DNA from: Limnanthes douglasii subsp. nivea
Taxonomy: Eukaryota > Streptophyta > Magnoliopsida > Brassicales > Limnanthaceae
Assembly (NCBI GenBank): GCA_036936605.1
Contig: JAUPFV010000002.1
Span: 218,041,546-218,105,545, forward strand
Direction: 5' to 3'
DNA length: 64,000 nt
Below the pieces are notes generated by a model. That model was not told the DNA's origin. It made no database searches and saw only the letters and a list, made by a program, of their open reading frames with translations. Shown here piece by piece: positions 23,849 through 36,500 of the stretch; position 1 is the first letter of the stretch; every line of letters starts with the position of its first letter. A program made the translations under genes and the position numbers.

Positions 23849-24622
23849 GTAAACACTAGGGCTGTCAACGGTTCTCCGGAACCGAGAACCGGACCGGAAC
23901 CGAACCGATAAGGACCGAACCGAGAATCGGACCGAACCTTAACGGTCTGTTTCGCGGTTCCATTATAAAAATCGAAAACCGATAAGGAATCGAAACAAAA
24001 AATCGGTTAGGAACCGAACCGATAAACCGATAGAACCGATAAGGAACCGAACCGATATAACCGATAGGACCGAAGGAACCGATACAGAATCGAACCGATG
24101 AAACCGATAAAAATTTGGACCGATAAAATCGTTAAAACCGATTATTTATTATTATTATATATTCTTTTATAAATTATAGTACCAAAATTAATAGTTAATT
24201 ACCAATTTTTTAAGAAAAATGAAAGATCAACTTATAAACTTTAGTTTTTATATCATTTATTTTAATAAAAAAAAAAATTAAATCAATTTTTAATTAATTT
24301 TATTTTTTTTAAGTGGACCGAATCGGACCGAAACCGGACCGGACCGAACTCGGACCGAACTCGGACCGAACCGAACTCGGACCGAACCGAACTCGGACCG
24401 AACCGAACTTGGACCAAACCGAAACCGGAACCGAACCGAACCGGACCGGACCGGACCGAACCGAACCGAACCGAACCGAAAGCTTAGCAATTCGGTCCGG
24501 TTCCAAAAATTAGAACCGAAAGCTTAACGGTCCGGTCCGATCCGAACTGATAAGCTTAGCGGTTCGGTCCGGTTCCTTCAAAAGCCGGACCGAACTGGAC
24601 CGATAACAGCCCTAATAAACAG
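23849..24622. mobile_element. hAT-like non-autonomous element II
   Basis: The element (23857-24614, 758 bp) starts TAGGGCTGTCAACGGT and ends with the complement of TAGGGCTGTTATCGGT, a good terminal inverted repeat. Flanks gtaaacac and ataaacag agree in 6 of 8 positions, consistent with a decayed 8-bp target duplication. Both ends carry dense GAACCGAACCG arrays; at 24310-24480 they become a near-tandem run of ggaccgaactc and accgaaccga. The centre is AT-rich and non-coding. It belongs to the same family as element I: same termini, same motif, no coding. Confidence 0.8.
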
Positions 24623-24804
24623 TAAACCCATAATCCACCATTGAGATTCACCGTTTATGCAAGTTTAATAAGTAAACATTCCATTCACTTGAGAGTTTGC
24701 AAATCGATCATTCCATTCATCTTGTCTATCATGCTACTAAACGTATTGACCATGCCACTCATCGTATTCACCATGCCACTGCTGTAATTGACCAAGTTGC
24801 TCGT

Positions 24805-26020
24805 TCACCCCTCCCTGTCAGTTCGTATATTGACTATGCCACAACGTCTGCTGAGTATGCGCCCACTGGGCATACTGCATCTGCTGCTCATGTGCCCACT
24901 CAACATATTCGCGGTCGGAACGTCCTTCTTATCGCGATAGTCTAGAAGAACCATCATGAGTAACTGGATCAACAGGAGACTGAATTTCTTCCTGAGGGTA
25001 TCGAGGAGGTGGATTTGGTGGGTTGGTAACACCGTTCACAACCCATATTTGATCCAACAAGGGAAAATGACGACCCCATGCGTGCCATTTTGATATCAGC
25101 TATCCATCCCAACTATATATCTCCTGCAATTTCAAAGTTTCTACCTATAACACTACTTGGCCTAACCATGATCGAAGTGTACATACTCACATCAACCCCT
25201 TTTGTAACAAGTAAATGACTCAATATCATCCCATAAGGTAGTTTACCCCCCCTCCCAATTTTCATAGCCATATTTTGAATCATCAAACTAGTCGAATTAA
25301 TTTTTCCCTCATTTCGTACCATAAAAGCAGTTAAAAATGTTTGAATGCAGGAAAGTTGCGAATCATTGTAACTAGGGGGAAGAAATAAACTGCTATCCAA
25401 TAGCATCCAAATTACCTCTTACGGCTCGGAGTTTACCGTTAATTTTTGGACGTTCAAACCACAACTCAGAAGCTCTACTGCTTCATCGTAGGACATAGGC
25501 CAATCATCACCCAACCCGAATGAGGATAAGAAATAGAAGGTAATGTTTCACCAGTATATAAAAAATAGATTTTCAAAATCAGTTTCAAAGAAACTATAGG
25601 GAACACCATCAATTACACACCTCATTCTTAAACCTCTACCATGTGAATCATTCTCAATTAAACGTGCAGAGGCATAATAGTTTCATACTAATTTGATATA
25701 CCATTCACACTTGAATCTAGCAATATGCATCCAACCTATGCCATTATTAGGTTCAATAAGTCTGATTTTTTTTGTATACCTTCAACTTGGATCACTTCAT
25801 CATAATCCAAATATATACCGGCGTAAAATTTGGTTACACCTCGTGGTGCTTGTGAATTACGGACGCAAACCTCCCATTCTCCGTGATGTTCGATTGTCTG
25901 GTTCTCCGATTCCTCCACATCTTCATACCCCAAACTTCTTTCGGCATTTGTTCTTCGTCTCGAGGATGATGAATCATCTCCTCCACTCTTCCGGGCCTGC
26001 TTTGATTTTCTCGTAGACAT
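24805..26020 (-). pseudogene. Putative plant transposon protein family, broken
   Basis: The start ATG is at 26020 and the first 94 codons are open (25736-26020), beginning with a basic Ser/Arg-rich leader. After a frameshift near 25735 the frame reads WMHIARFKCEWYIKLV, a stop, then NYYASARLIE and MRCVIDGVPYSF, the pattern of the plant 'putative transposon protein' domain (a FYA(S/N)A-type block followed by a V-x-G block). It continues at 25113-25406 with NMAMKIGRGGKLPYGMILSH, which matches the later part of that domain, and fades into 24805-25032. The molecular function of the family is unknown; it is found as an accessory ORF of plant transposons. A TATA box lies 110 bp upstream (26131-26140), facing this gene. 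Confidence 0.65.
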
Positions 26021-26124
26021 TATGATAAACTTGTAGGATTTTTTTTTGTGTTTGAAAAAGAAGAAGATAGAATATTACAGCTAATTTAGAGAGAGGTTGA
26101 TGGTGTGAATGAAAAAAGGGGGTG

Positions 26125-26425
26125 GGAGGTCTATTTATAATTTTTTAATTTTTTTATCGATGACGTCATCGCTGACGTCATTGATTAGGATATCCGAATA
26201 GGTCGTCCGAATATCCGAATCCTGTCTCTGGATATCCGGACAAGGAGTCCGTATATCCGAATCCGGTCTCCGGATATCCGGATAAGGAGTCCGTATAACC
26301 GAATTTAGCTTCTGAATATCTGGATTTCTGGTCCGGATATCCGAATTGGCAATATGGATATCCGAATTTCAGGTCTAGATATCCATTTTTTTTAATTTTT
26401 TAATGGGTCTCCGTTATAAATAGAG
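26125..26425. promoter_or_regulatory. Divergent promoter with as-1-like element and ATATCCG repeats
   Basis: Two TATA boxes face outward: TTATAAATAG on the minus strand (26131-26140) and TATAAATAG on the plus strand (26415-26423). The plus box is followed by a CT-rich leader typical of plant 5' UTRs. Between them lie two TGACGTCA palindromes (26161-26168 and 26173-26180), whose centres are 12 bp apart, the arrangement of the as-1 element bound by TGA bZIP factors. About ten copies or variants of gATATCCGga follow at 25-45-bp intervals (26188-26385). The minus gene starts at 26020 and the plus gene at about 26860. Confidence 0.7.
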
Positions 26426-26859
26426 GAGACCCAAAATCCAAACTCAACATCTCTCAAATCTACTCTACATCTCTCTAAATCTCTCTACTAGTTCTAGAAA
26501 TTCTATAAAGCTCTACTTTCTTATTTTACATATTGTAGTTCTACTTTCAAAATAGTTCAATTTTTTTTATAATTGTTTTTATTTGATAAAAACACTTAAA
26601 TAAAATTATGATAACATTATACTAGCTCAATTAATAGCTTCGTATAATTTATCAAGTTATTTACTTGCTGTAGTTGTTTAGATTAGTTGTTTTAAGTTTA
26701 TTTTTATTTTGAATAAAAAACTAAATTAGTCTAAATTTATTTACGATATTAGTTGTTATTAGTTGTTATTAGTCTAAATTTAGTTTTTATTAATTGTGAT
26801 ATTAGTTTTGATTAGTATTTTATTGCATATTTTTAAAAACATTGTTTTAAGTTTTAAAA

Positions 26860-28968
26860 TGGATCCAAAACGTAGAAATATTAATGCTTACCCACCCGCT
26901 AATGTAGATCTCAATACCGATGATGATATTCCTAGAGAATCCCCTCACACTGAAACACTCTCCTCCCACGAAAGTGGTGGCGGAAGTACTAGTGATGGGT
27001 CGAGGTCTCGTAAGAAAACATCTTGGATTTGGGACCACTTTAGTGCATCAGATAATAATATCTCTGTTATTTGTAAAGTGTGCAATAAAAGTTATCTTTA
27101 TAGAGGAGCAAATAGAAATATGGGCACTAGCACTATGGTAAAACATTTAAACAACGTGAATTATTTGATCCTTTAAAACCTAACAAAAATAATATTTGCA
27201 TAAACCCTCAAACCGGTCTTCTTTTTGAGTTTAACCACGATACGTATAAGGAAGAAACAATGATTATGCAATTGGTAGTTTACAATATTTTGTTTTTACA
27301 ACCCTCAAACCCACAAGCCAAACGCATTCTACGTAGCTCTTTGCGATCACTAGCCTTTAAATATTTTTTAGTAAGAAAAAAAACATTATTGAAACTATGC
27401 TAGCTTTTCCATGGAATGTAACTATTACTAGTGATATTGCTTCTTTTACTGATTTTGATATGATATGTATTACCCTTCATTGGATGGATCCCGAATGGGT
27501 ACTCAAAAAGAGAATTGCGTGGTTTGAATCTATTGGTCAGCATAACGTACAATTAATTAGAGAGAGTATAGTTGAATGCATGAATATTTATGGAATTAAA
27601 AACAATATTACATCTATTTCGTTTGATAATTCATCTTCTAATCTGAGTGCTATAAAATTGTTTAGATAAGATTGTACTCCCATTTTTTCAAAATTGTTTC
27701 ACGCCAAATATTTATGTCATGTACTTTAATTAGTTGCGAAAGATGGAATAAGTATGATTTTGGAAGATTATATTTCTCATATTAAAAAGGAGATCCTATT
27801 TTGAACGACCTCTGCTGCTAAAAAAAAGAGCTTTAAAAACACTTGTTATTAAAAATAGGAAACCATATAAGAAACTAATATTAGATGTCGAAACTAGATT
27901 AATTATACTTATACAATGCTTGCACGTGCTCATGTTTTAAAAAAAGAGATTATGTCGCTTTATAATGCATCTTATCCTGATACAGTTTTTAAAAATCAAC
28001 ATTGAAAATATTGTGCAATCATGTTAATATTTTTAAAAGTTTTTAAAGAAAACACTTTAACATTTTCTTCACAAAATCAACCTAATGTTTCACGATTACT
28101 AATCTTGCCATGCATATGAATCAATTTAGATCAAATTTTGTATGCGTTGACATGGTGCCCCAAATGGAATTGAAGTTCCAAAAGTATTTTCATCCAATCC
28201 ATATGACTTATTATATTGCTTGCATTTCGGATTCTTTTTCACGAAAAGATCAATATGAATTGCTAGTTAAATGATTTTATAAATCCTTACAGTTTTCTGA
28301 AACTAGTCCACCGGATGATCCAGTTGACCCTGAAGGGTATATTGCCGGCATATATGATTGTATGCATATTATGTATGATAAATATGCTGTAATATATAGA
28401 CCAAATAAAACTTCAAATGTAAGGAGTAGTAACAATATGGGTAGATGGAGATTTTTCTACTAACTATGTTCAAATGGCAATGTTACGATGCAATGAATTT
28501 AGAGAAACCCTTCAATCTGATAATGAGTTGTCTGGATGTTTGAGTAGTAAGTTTGATTTAACGAATTTTCCCGACCATGGCATTGAAGATATCATAAGAT
28601 GGTGGGGTACCAAAATTGATGAGTATCCTATTCTTTGCAGGTTTGTTAAAGAGATTTATGCAATACCTATGTCTACAGTTGCAAGTGAGTGTGCTTTTAG
28701 CCAAGCGAGGTTGCAATACACGACTAAGAGAACAAGATTGACGGGCAAAGCATTCGGAGTGCTTGTGGGAATCAAAGATTGGACCGCGGCGGTTAAAAGG
28801 ATGCAAGACATAGAGTTTAAAGAAGAAATGAATGTAGACGACATCTTCAAAGATTGTCCGGATGATTATGAAGATACACTTGAACAATAAATTATGGAAG
28901 AAAACGAATCTGCAAGTCATCCAAGTGAAGAGGAGAAGGATTATACTTATGAAGAAGAAGATGAATGA
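26860..28968 (+). pseudogene. hAT transposase (BED zinc finger to dimerisation domain), broken
   Basis: The ATG lies in 26796-27176; residues about 70-110 carry a BED zinc finger (SWIWDHFS, CKVCNKSY, then a His region MVKHLNN). The catalytic domain is legible at 27397-27669 (TITSDIASFTD, WVLKKRIAWFE, SISFDNSSSNLSA), where the first Asp block and the D-N-A/S-S block of hAT enzymes sit. The C-terminal dimerisation domain is at 28474-28890 (DIIRWWGTKI, YPILCRFVKEIYAIPMSTVA, SECAFS). An acidic tail continues in frame beyond a TAA at 28888-28890 to a TGA at 28966-28968. Stops and shifts between 27170 and 28470 inactivate it. The transcript would start near 26450 from the plus TATA box. Confidence 0.85.
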
Positions 28969-29069
28969 TATTTGTAATAGTTTTTTTTTTAGTTTTTGTA
29001 ATTTAATTTGAAAATATTTGTACAACTCTTGGCCCGCAAGAGCATAAACTATGGACGACTAAATAAACA

Positions 29070-30140
29070 AAAAAAATATCATTAACCTATTATTGTAATA
29101 ACAACAATTCTACTATCAAATAATTCTAAGATATGATTTATGTAAAAAAAAAAATAATAACAACACTTGTAATATTTAAAACAAAATCACAATAATAGTC
29201 AAAATGTAGTATTAAAATTATAACAATATAACTTGTAATATTTTACCATGATAAAAAATGATTTTGGTTTAAAAAATAATAACAAACACTTGTAATATTT
29301 ATAATTAAATCACAACAACAACAACAATAACAACAACAACAATAATAATAATAATAATAATAATAATCAAAATGTAATAATAAAATGACAACCATATAAC
29401 TTGTAATATTTTACCATCATAAGGTATAATGTTGGTTTAAAAAATAATAACAACACTATTACTATTTATAACCAAGTCATAATAATAATATTCAAAATGT
29501 AATATTAAAGTTATAACCATAAAACTTGTAATATTTTAACAGGATAAGATATGATTTTGGTTTATAACATGATATCAACACTTTTAATATTTAAAACCAA
29601 ATAATAATAATAATAATAATCAAAATGTAATAATAAAATGACAACCATATAACTTGTAATATTTTACCATAAGGAATAATGTTGGTTTAAAAAATAATAA
29701 AAACACTACTACTATTTATAACCAAGTCATAATAATAATATTGAAAATGTAATATTAAAATTATAACTTATAAAACTTGTAATATTATAACATGATAAGA
29801 TATGGTTTTCGTTTATAATATAATAACAACACTTTTAATATTTAAAACCAAAATATAATAATAATATTCAAAATATAATAATAACATTATAACTTTAAAA
29901 ATAATATTTAAATTTTTGGTTTATAAAATAATTACAACACTTAAAATATTAATAACTAAATCATAATAATACTAACCAAAATGTAATAATAAATTTAAAA
30001 TCATATACATTATAAAAATATTTTTTTAAATATAACTTAAGATATAATTTTGATTTATAAAATAATTACAACACTTATAATATGTATAACCATATAGTAA
30101 TAATAATCAAAATTTAAACAGGTCTAAAATGTAGCATAAT
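29070..30140 (+). repeat. AT-rich satellite, block A
   Basis: Roughly eight to nine units of about 120 bp follow the pattern acttgtaatattttacc... gatttggttt... aataacaacacttgtaatattt ataacc... aaaatgtaataataa. Two unit types alternate: the segment near 29392 recurs near 29640 with nearly the same sequence, a dimeric higher-order period of about 250 bp. A (CAA)n(TAA)n microsatellite lies inside (about 29311-29370). Confidence 0.8.
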
Positions 30141-30559
30141 AATAATCAAAATGTAAACAGGTGTGACATGTTACTCCTTATGCATGTAAACAGGTATGGC
30201 AAGTTGCAGGTCTCACAGACGAGGTCTGCAGGTACCCATTTAAATTCTGATACGTACCCATTTATTTCTGGCATATCCAGACTCATTTGTCACCCTTACT
30301 ATGAATACATATTTCCTTAAAATAGTTATTAAATTTATGTTTTGTTTTTGTTTTTTCAAATTTAAATTTACATAATTTTTGTAAATTAAAAATATTTTCC
30401 TAACATACAAAGCATTTATTATGAACAATGAAATTTAAGTCAGCTAATTTATTTTTATAATTAAATAATATTAAACCTATAAATCTAAGACTTTCCTTTA
30501 ATATATTTTTTTAAGTAACATTATTTTCGTCATAAAATTATTTTTATAATAACAATAAA
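30141..30559. other. Spacer between satellite blocks
   Basis: The first 150 bp are less AT-rich (tgtaaacaggt repeats near 30116, 30157 and 30186; cagacgaggtctgcaggtaccc). On the reverse strand this part starts gtaagggtgacaaa, reminiscent of hAT-type repeat ends, but no complete element can be delimited. The remainder is AT-rich. Confidence 0.35.
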
Positions 30560-30990
30560 GTATTTAAATATTTTTTATTTTATAGTAAATTGTTGTTATT
30601 ATTTTATAAGCGAATTATTATATAAATCATATATTATAATTATATGAATAAATATTTATTATTGTTATGATTTAATTATAAGTATTATAAGTGTTGTTAT
30701 ATTTTGATATTTATAAACTATTTTTATATAAATTATATCTTATAATTTTAAAATATTACAAGGTGATTATAACATTATTATTATTAGACATTGATTATTA
30801 TAATGATTATATTATAAATATTATAAGTGTGGTTATATTTTGATATTATTTTATAAACGAATTGTTATATAAATTATATATTAATATTTTAAAATATGTA
30901 AAGTGATTATAACATTATTTGATTATAAATATTAGTGTTGCTATATTTTGATTATATATAAATTGATTTTTTAATAAATATGAAAAACAC
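30560..30990 (-). repeat. AT-rich satellite, block B (inverted)
   Basis: Units such as ataatattataagtgttgttatattttgat, repeated three times with a period near 130 bp, are the reverse complement of the block A unit (aataacaacacttataatatt). The block is therefore inverted relative to block A. Confidence 0.65.
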
Positions 30991-32012
30991 TAATTAAAAA
31001 CTAATATGAATAAAATTAATACTAAACAATATTGCAAATGACCGAAAAGAAACTTAAAACTAATATAAAAAAATATCACAAATAAGAAAATGGTTTTATT
31101 TTTTTTATAAATTAAGTAAAAACTAGTAATCGAAACTAATATTACAACAAAATATACCAAAAGATTATATGAAGCTATTCAATAGGTCTTATCGATTCCA
31201 AATTAGGATAAAAACGAAACTAAAAGACAATAAAAGAACTATTCTATAGAAATTATGTAAAACTAGCAGCTTAGTAAATTTGAGAGATTTTAGTAGGATT
31301 AGTGGAAAAAACGAAATATAATTTTTATAAGTTGTATAAATTGATTGGTTGTATTTTTTAAGACGAACAAAACTAGATCAATGAAATATTTATTTTGAGA
31401 TTTTTTAGTTTTAAAATTACGTGGAAATTGGTTGCAAAAAAGAAAATCTTGTTCAAGTGCAAAATCAGGTGTAATTTTGGTTCCAGAAAAGTAATTGCTT
31501 GGTTATAGAATTACCTATTATTTGGTTATGAAAAAGAAATTGTTGTTTAGTTACAGAAATACATGCAAATGTGTTGCGGAAATAAGACGTAAATAAGTGC
31601 GGAAATAAGACTTTGGTTGCTAAATAAGTCTTATCGTACGAAAAATATACTACAATTTTGTTTTGTGAAAATAAGTGTTAGTTGAGAGTAAAATAATTTT
31701 TTTTGTAGCTGCAAAAATAAGTATATCTTTATTAAAAAAACATTATTAGAAAAAATGGAGTTGCAAAATTTCATGCAATTTCGTTGCAAAATAAGTCTGA
31801 ATTTTTTGTTGTTGTTTGGTTACAGAATTACATCTAATTTAGTTACAGAAAACAAAGACAGTTTAGTTGCGAAATTATGAACAACTTTTAACGAATTTGA
31901 CATTAAAAAACAATTTTCCAGACATATTATTCATAAATTTCGTTTTGTTTACCTTAAAAAAATAGAAATATATATATTTTCAAATTTTCTTTTAAATTAA
32001 AATTTTAAAAAT
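30991..32012. other. AT-rich DNA with ttggttacagaa-like quasi-repeats
   Basis: Between 31420 and 31880 phrases such as tttggttacagaattaca, tttagttacagaa and gttgcgaaat recur about every 30-60 bp, a strongly decayed tandem array. No gene is recognised. Confidence 0.4.
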
Positions 32013-32161
32013 ATAATGCTTAAAGCCAGAGTTGAGAGAATCCCACCTTTGTTAAGATAAGATTGTTTTAGAAATACCTTTGGATTTCTTCTCTCTAAAG
32101 AAAGCTTTTCTTTGAAAATCTTCCGTTCTTCCTCTCATCTATGAATCCTTGACTCCTTGCC

Positions 32162-33434
32162 ATGGATTCATCTGCAAATAAGCTCATTAATATTGAAGAG
32201 TTCCCTGCTCTTCATCATGAAAATGTGACTTCTAGAACCAAGAAGTCGTATGCTGATACTGTAAGACAAATATCCTCTGATCCCAGCCTTAAAATCAAGC
32301 CAGAGTTTTATAAGGAAACAGAAGATATTGCACTATACAATATACGAAAGATGTCAAAGATTTTCTGCTAAAAAAATCAACTACTACGATTGTTGGAAAG
32401 TTCAATGAGGGAATTCCTAGAAAATCGGTGTTAGACGGCTTTCTTCAGACCTTCAAATTCAAAGGAGCCTACAAGTTTATCAGTCATGACTCGAGGCATG
32501 TGTTTATAGAGTTTCACTGTAAAGAGGATGTTAGCAGTATCTGGTCCAAGAACGTTTGGAACGTCGATGGAAAGATCATGAGAATTATACGTTGGAGTCC
32601 TGAATTTAATAAAAGATTTGAGAACCCAAAGACTCTTGTGTGGATTCATCTTGAAAGGGTTCCTGAATTCATGTATAATGAATCTGTTATATATGATTTG
32701 GCTTCAACAATTAGAACTACATACAAAGTAATTGTCCCTAACAGTAATAAAGCTGCCATGAATGCGTGATTTCCCCATGTAGAGGTTGAAGTTTCGAGAA
32801 GACTTAAATATAGACTATGGATAGGATTTGGATCCAATGACGGCTTCTAGATCAACCTAAGTTACAAAAATGTACCACCCTATCGTAATGTGTGTTACCA
32901 CGTTGGCCATCAAGAGTAAGAATGCAAAAAGTCTGAAAAGATGAATCAACAAGATAAGGAAGCTGAGAAGGTTGATAAACATGATAAAAGAGTTAAAGAT
33001 AACAGCAAGCAAGAGATAAGAACATCTCCAAATAATGAAGTTAATGATAAAAAAAATGCATATCAAGAGCCAAGAACTTCTCAAAATTTTTCTAGCAACA
33101 TTCAAACCTTTAGCAAAGTTTATAGAAGAAAACTGAAATAAGTTGTAACAAGAAAGGAAAAAAATTTAAAGACAAAAGATTGCAATGAAGATAGAAGGGA
33201 GGATAGTGGTAAAAAAATGATTATGTTAAAAACAACATGGAAGTTATAGAAGCTTTGTATAGGCTTGAACAAGATTTTGCTCAAAGCAACCTTCAGATTG
33301 AAGAAAACAACATGACACATGATTATGAAAACATTGGCAGCTGTGAAAATTCACCTAGAAACTCATCCTACAATAGTGATTTTGGTACCATCATCAGCAG
33401 TAAGTTAAAGTCTGAAATGAAAAGAACAAAATAA
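32162..33434 (+). pseudogene. LINE-2 ORF1 (DUF4283-type RNA-binding protein)
   Basis: The ATG at 32162 follows a CT-rich leader. The first 70 codons are open; after a shift near 32360 the DUF4283-like domain occupies 32400-32769 (VLDGFLQTFKFKGAYKF, VFIEFHCKEDV, NPKTLVWIHLERVPEF). A degenerate zinc knuckle follows near 32890 (VCYHVGHQE, then Cys), missing its first Cys pair. A Lys/Asn-rich tail runs to about 33434 in shifted frames. ORF1 proteins of L1 elements coat the element RNA. At least three frame breaks make this copy non-functional. Confidence 0.75.
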
Positions 33435-33502
33435 AAAAAGATTACTATCAATTATCTGTCCAAAAAAAGGAGAAAAATTGAAACAAAAATCTCTATCACA
33501 TA

Positions 33503-36500
33503 ATGATAAAGATAATTAATTGGAATGCTAGAGGTCTGAACAATAAGCCTACATTGAGAAGGCTCCTTTCTATGATTAAAGAAAACAAATCTAAGATTTT
33601 GTCTATTCAAGAACCCATGGCTGATGTTAGCAAGATTGAGGGTGTGTCTGTTGTTCTTGGCTTCAAAAATTTCATTTCAAATTGCTCCAACAAGGTGTGG
33701 ATTTTCAGGGATGAGGATGTAGAGGTTAATGTGCTCAATGACCATGATCAGTTACTTCATATGGTTGTGACTTATCCTGGTTGTGATATCAATTTCAATT
33801 TTACGGCTGTTTATGCTAAGAGTTAGCGTATGCTTAGATTAGATCTTTGGGCTCAGATGATAACTATTGCTTCTTAAGATATTTCTTGGATCATAATTGG
33901 AGATTTTAATGCCAATACTTGTTCTGAGGATCAAGTGGGATGTTCTACCTATGACCATGCTAGTACTAGTGACTTCAATGATGCTATTAGGAATTGTAAG
34001 CTTGAAGATGTTGGTTATGTTGGCTCAAGATACACTTAGAATAGAGGTACTCGTTGGAAAAAGATGGACAAAACCTTGACAAAAGAAAAGTGGATCAGTA
34101 CTTTCAAAGAAACTCAGGTGTTACACATGGTCAAAACTTGTTCAAACCTTGCCCCTCTTTTAATTCAGTCTAGCTATAATTCTATATATATCAACTGCAA
34201 GAAAAGTTTGAAATTTATTAATGCTTGGACTAATGATGATATCTTCTTAAGCACTATGAGACAGAATTAGAATATGGCTTGCAATGGAAGATCTGGTCAG
34301 GTTTTTTGGTATAAGCTTAGGAGACTAAAAGGTTGTCTTTAGAATTGGAATCCAAATACTTTTGGTAACATCTTCTGTAAGGTTAAGGAAGCTGCTGAGG
34401 AGGTAAAGAGAATGGAAAATATTCACTTTGAAAACAACAACAATGTTTCTAAGGTGATCTCTCAAAAGCAAACAACATGTATATTAAAGCTCTCAGGAAT
34501 GAAGAGAGTTTCTGGCATAAAAAATGTTACAATGGTTGGCTGAAAAAGAGGGTGATGGTAACACTAAGCTATACCATGGTTTGGATGGAGAATCCTATTG
34601 ATCTTGCTAACTCTGCTGAATCCTTCTTTATAACTACCTTATCTTCTAACTCTTACACTAACAAAGATGAAGAAGTGTTTTTAATACACGATGAAATCTT
34701 CAACACTATCCCAAATCTTGTTAAAGACGAAGATAATGCTTCCATAATAAGGCAAACCAACAAAGATGAAGTTTAGAGTATAATTGTTAATATGAAAAAT
34801 GATAGTGCTGCAGGGCTTGATGGTTTCAATATTTTTTTCTTTAAAACTTGTTGGAAAATTATCAGTACTGACCTTTGTAATGCATTTAACTCTTATCTTT
34901 CAGGAAGCAACATACCTTGTGGTGTCTTTGCTACAGGTATTTGCTTGATTCGCAAGAGCCCAAATCCAACTTGTTGAAACAACTTCAAACCGATAAGTCT
35001 TTGTTCCATGTTCAATAGAATCTTTTCTAACTTAATCAACTCAAGATTAGCTAATATCACGACTAACATAGTTTCTAAGATGCAAGGAGCCTTTGTCAAA
35101 GGCAGGCTCATCTATGAAAACATATTAATCACTAAGGAGTTAATTCATGACATTGATAGAAAGCCTAAAACTGGTATTGCTATTATACAACTTGACATGT
35201 CCAAAGCATTTGATAAGTTGTCTTATGCCTTTGTCCCTAAAGTTCTATCTTGTTTTGATTTTTCTTATAAATGTATATCTTTAATTAAGAATATTATTAC
35301 AAATATACATATTTCTATTCTAATAAATGGTTCAGTTAATGGTTACTTTCAACAGAATAAAGGTTTAAGGAAAGGAGACCCTTTGTCTCATAGAATTTTT
35401 ATCCTAGCTGAGGAGGTTTTGCTAAGAGGGATTAACAACCTTTTCAACAATAATAAAAGCCTACACTATGCTTCAAGATCAAACTACTTGATGCCCTGCA
35501 TGGCCTTTGCAGATGATGTCTTGATCTTCACAAATTGCAAACCCAGTTCCATTGAAGTGTTGTGCAAATTCTTGGACAATTATCAACTGATCTCTGGACA
35601 AGCTGTAAACAAGGAGAAAATAAAGCTGATTATTTCCAGCAAAGCTAATCATTCAAACACAAACAACATAAAGATCAATGATGGCTTCAATATAGATACT
35701 TTTCCATTAAAATATCTGGGGATCACTATTGCTCGCAATAATAAAGGGAAGTATTTCTCTTCTCTGCTAGACAAGATTCATGATAAAATTGTTGAATGCG
35801 ACTCTAATAACTTGTCCTTTGGGGGCAGGTTAACCCTAATCACCTATGTGTTAATGCCAATCATCTACTATTGGATGCATAACACCCTTGTTCCTAATAA
35901 CATCATAAATAAAATTGAATCTTACTTTAATAAATTCTTATAGAGATCTAACTTTAATGTGAAAGCTATTCACTGGTCAACTTGGAACCAGCTTTGCAAA
36001 CCATTTGCAGAAGGTGGCTTGAACATCAAAAGTTTGAATGATATTCAATTAATATTTTCACAGAAGTTGTGGTTTATTTTCAGGAAAAACAATAGCCTCT
36101 GGTCCACTATGATGCATAAGACATACTGCTCAGATACTCATGCCTTAAAATCTAGATGCAAAAACACTAACTCAACTGTATGGAAAAGGCTCTCTGTCAT
36201 CAAAAGTACAATTGAGAAAAATATAAAATGGAAGCTAGGACAAGGTTGCATGGACTTCTGGTTGGAGGATTGGCATGATAAACCACCATTGATAAGTGAT
36301 CCTAACTCTCATAAGTGGTATCTTAATGTTTGTGTAAAAACGTTTTGGAAAAACAACAATTGGGACTACAATGCTTTGCACAACATTGTGCCTAGTGATA
36401 GAATCATACACTTATCAAAGTATAAAACTGAATCTGATAAACCTGATAAAATCATTTGGAGACTATCTAATAACCAGGAGTTTGAAACTAAAACTACTTG

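Noticed and set aside
24290..24513. Overlapping ORFs on both strands rich in Arg, Phe, Gly and Ser, or Pro, Asn, Thr
   Set aside because: They are translations of the CCGAACCG motif array in hAT-like element II; all frames are open because the repeat lacks stop words.
28558..29025. 155-codon minus-strand ORF
   Set aside because: It is the shadow of the hAT dimerisation domain coded on the plus strand.
29311..29370. Possible CRISPR-like array in the satellite region
   Set aside because: It is a CAA/TAA microsatellite inside a plant satellite; no repeat-spacer structure and the genome is eukaryotic.
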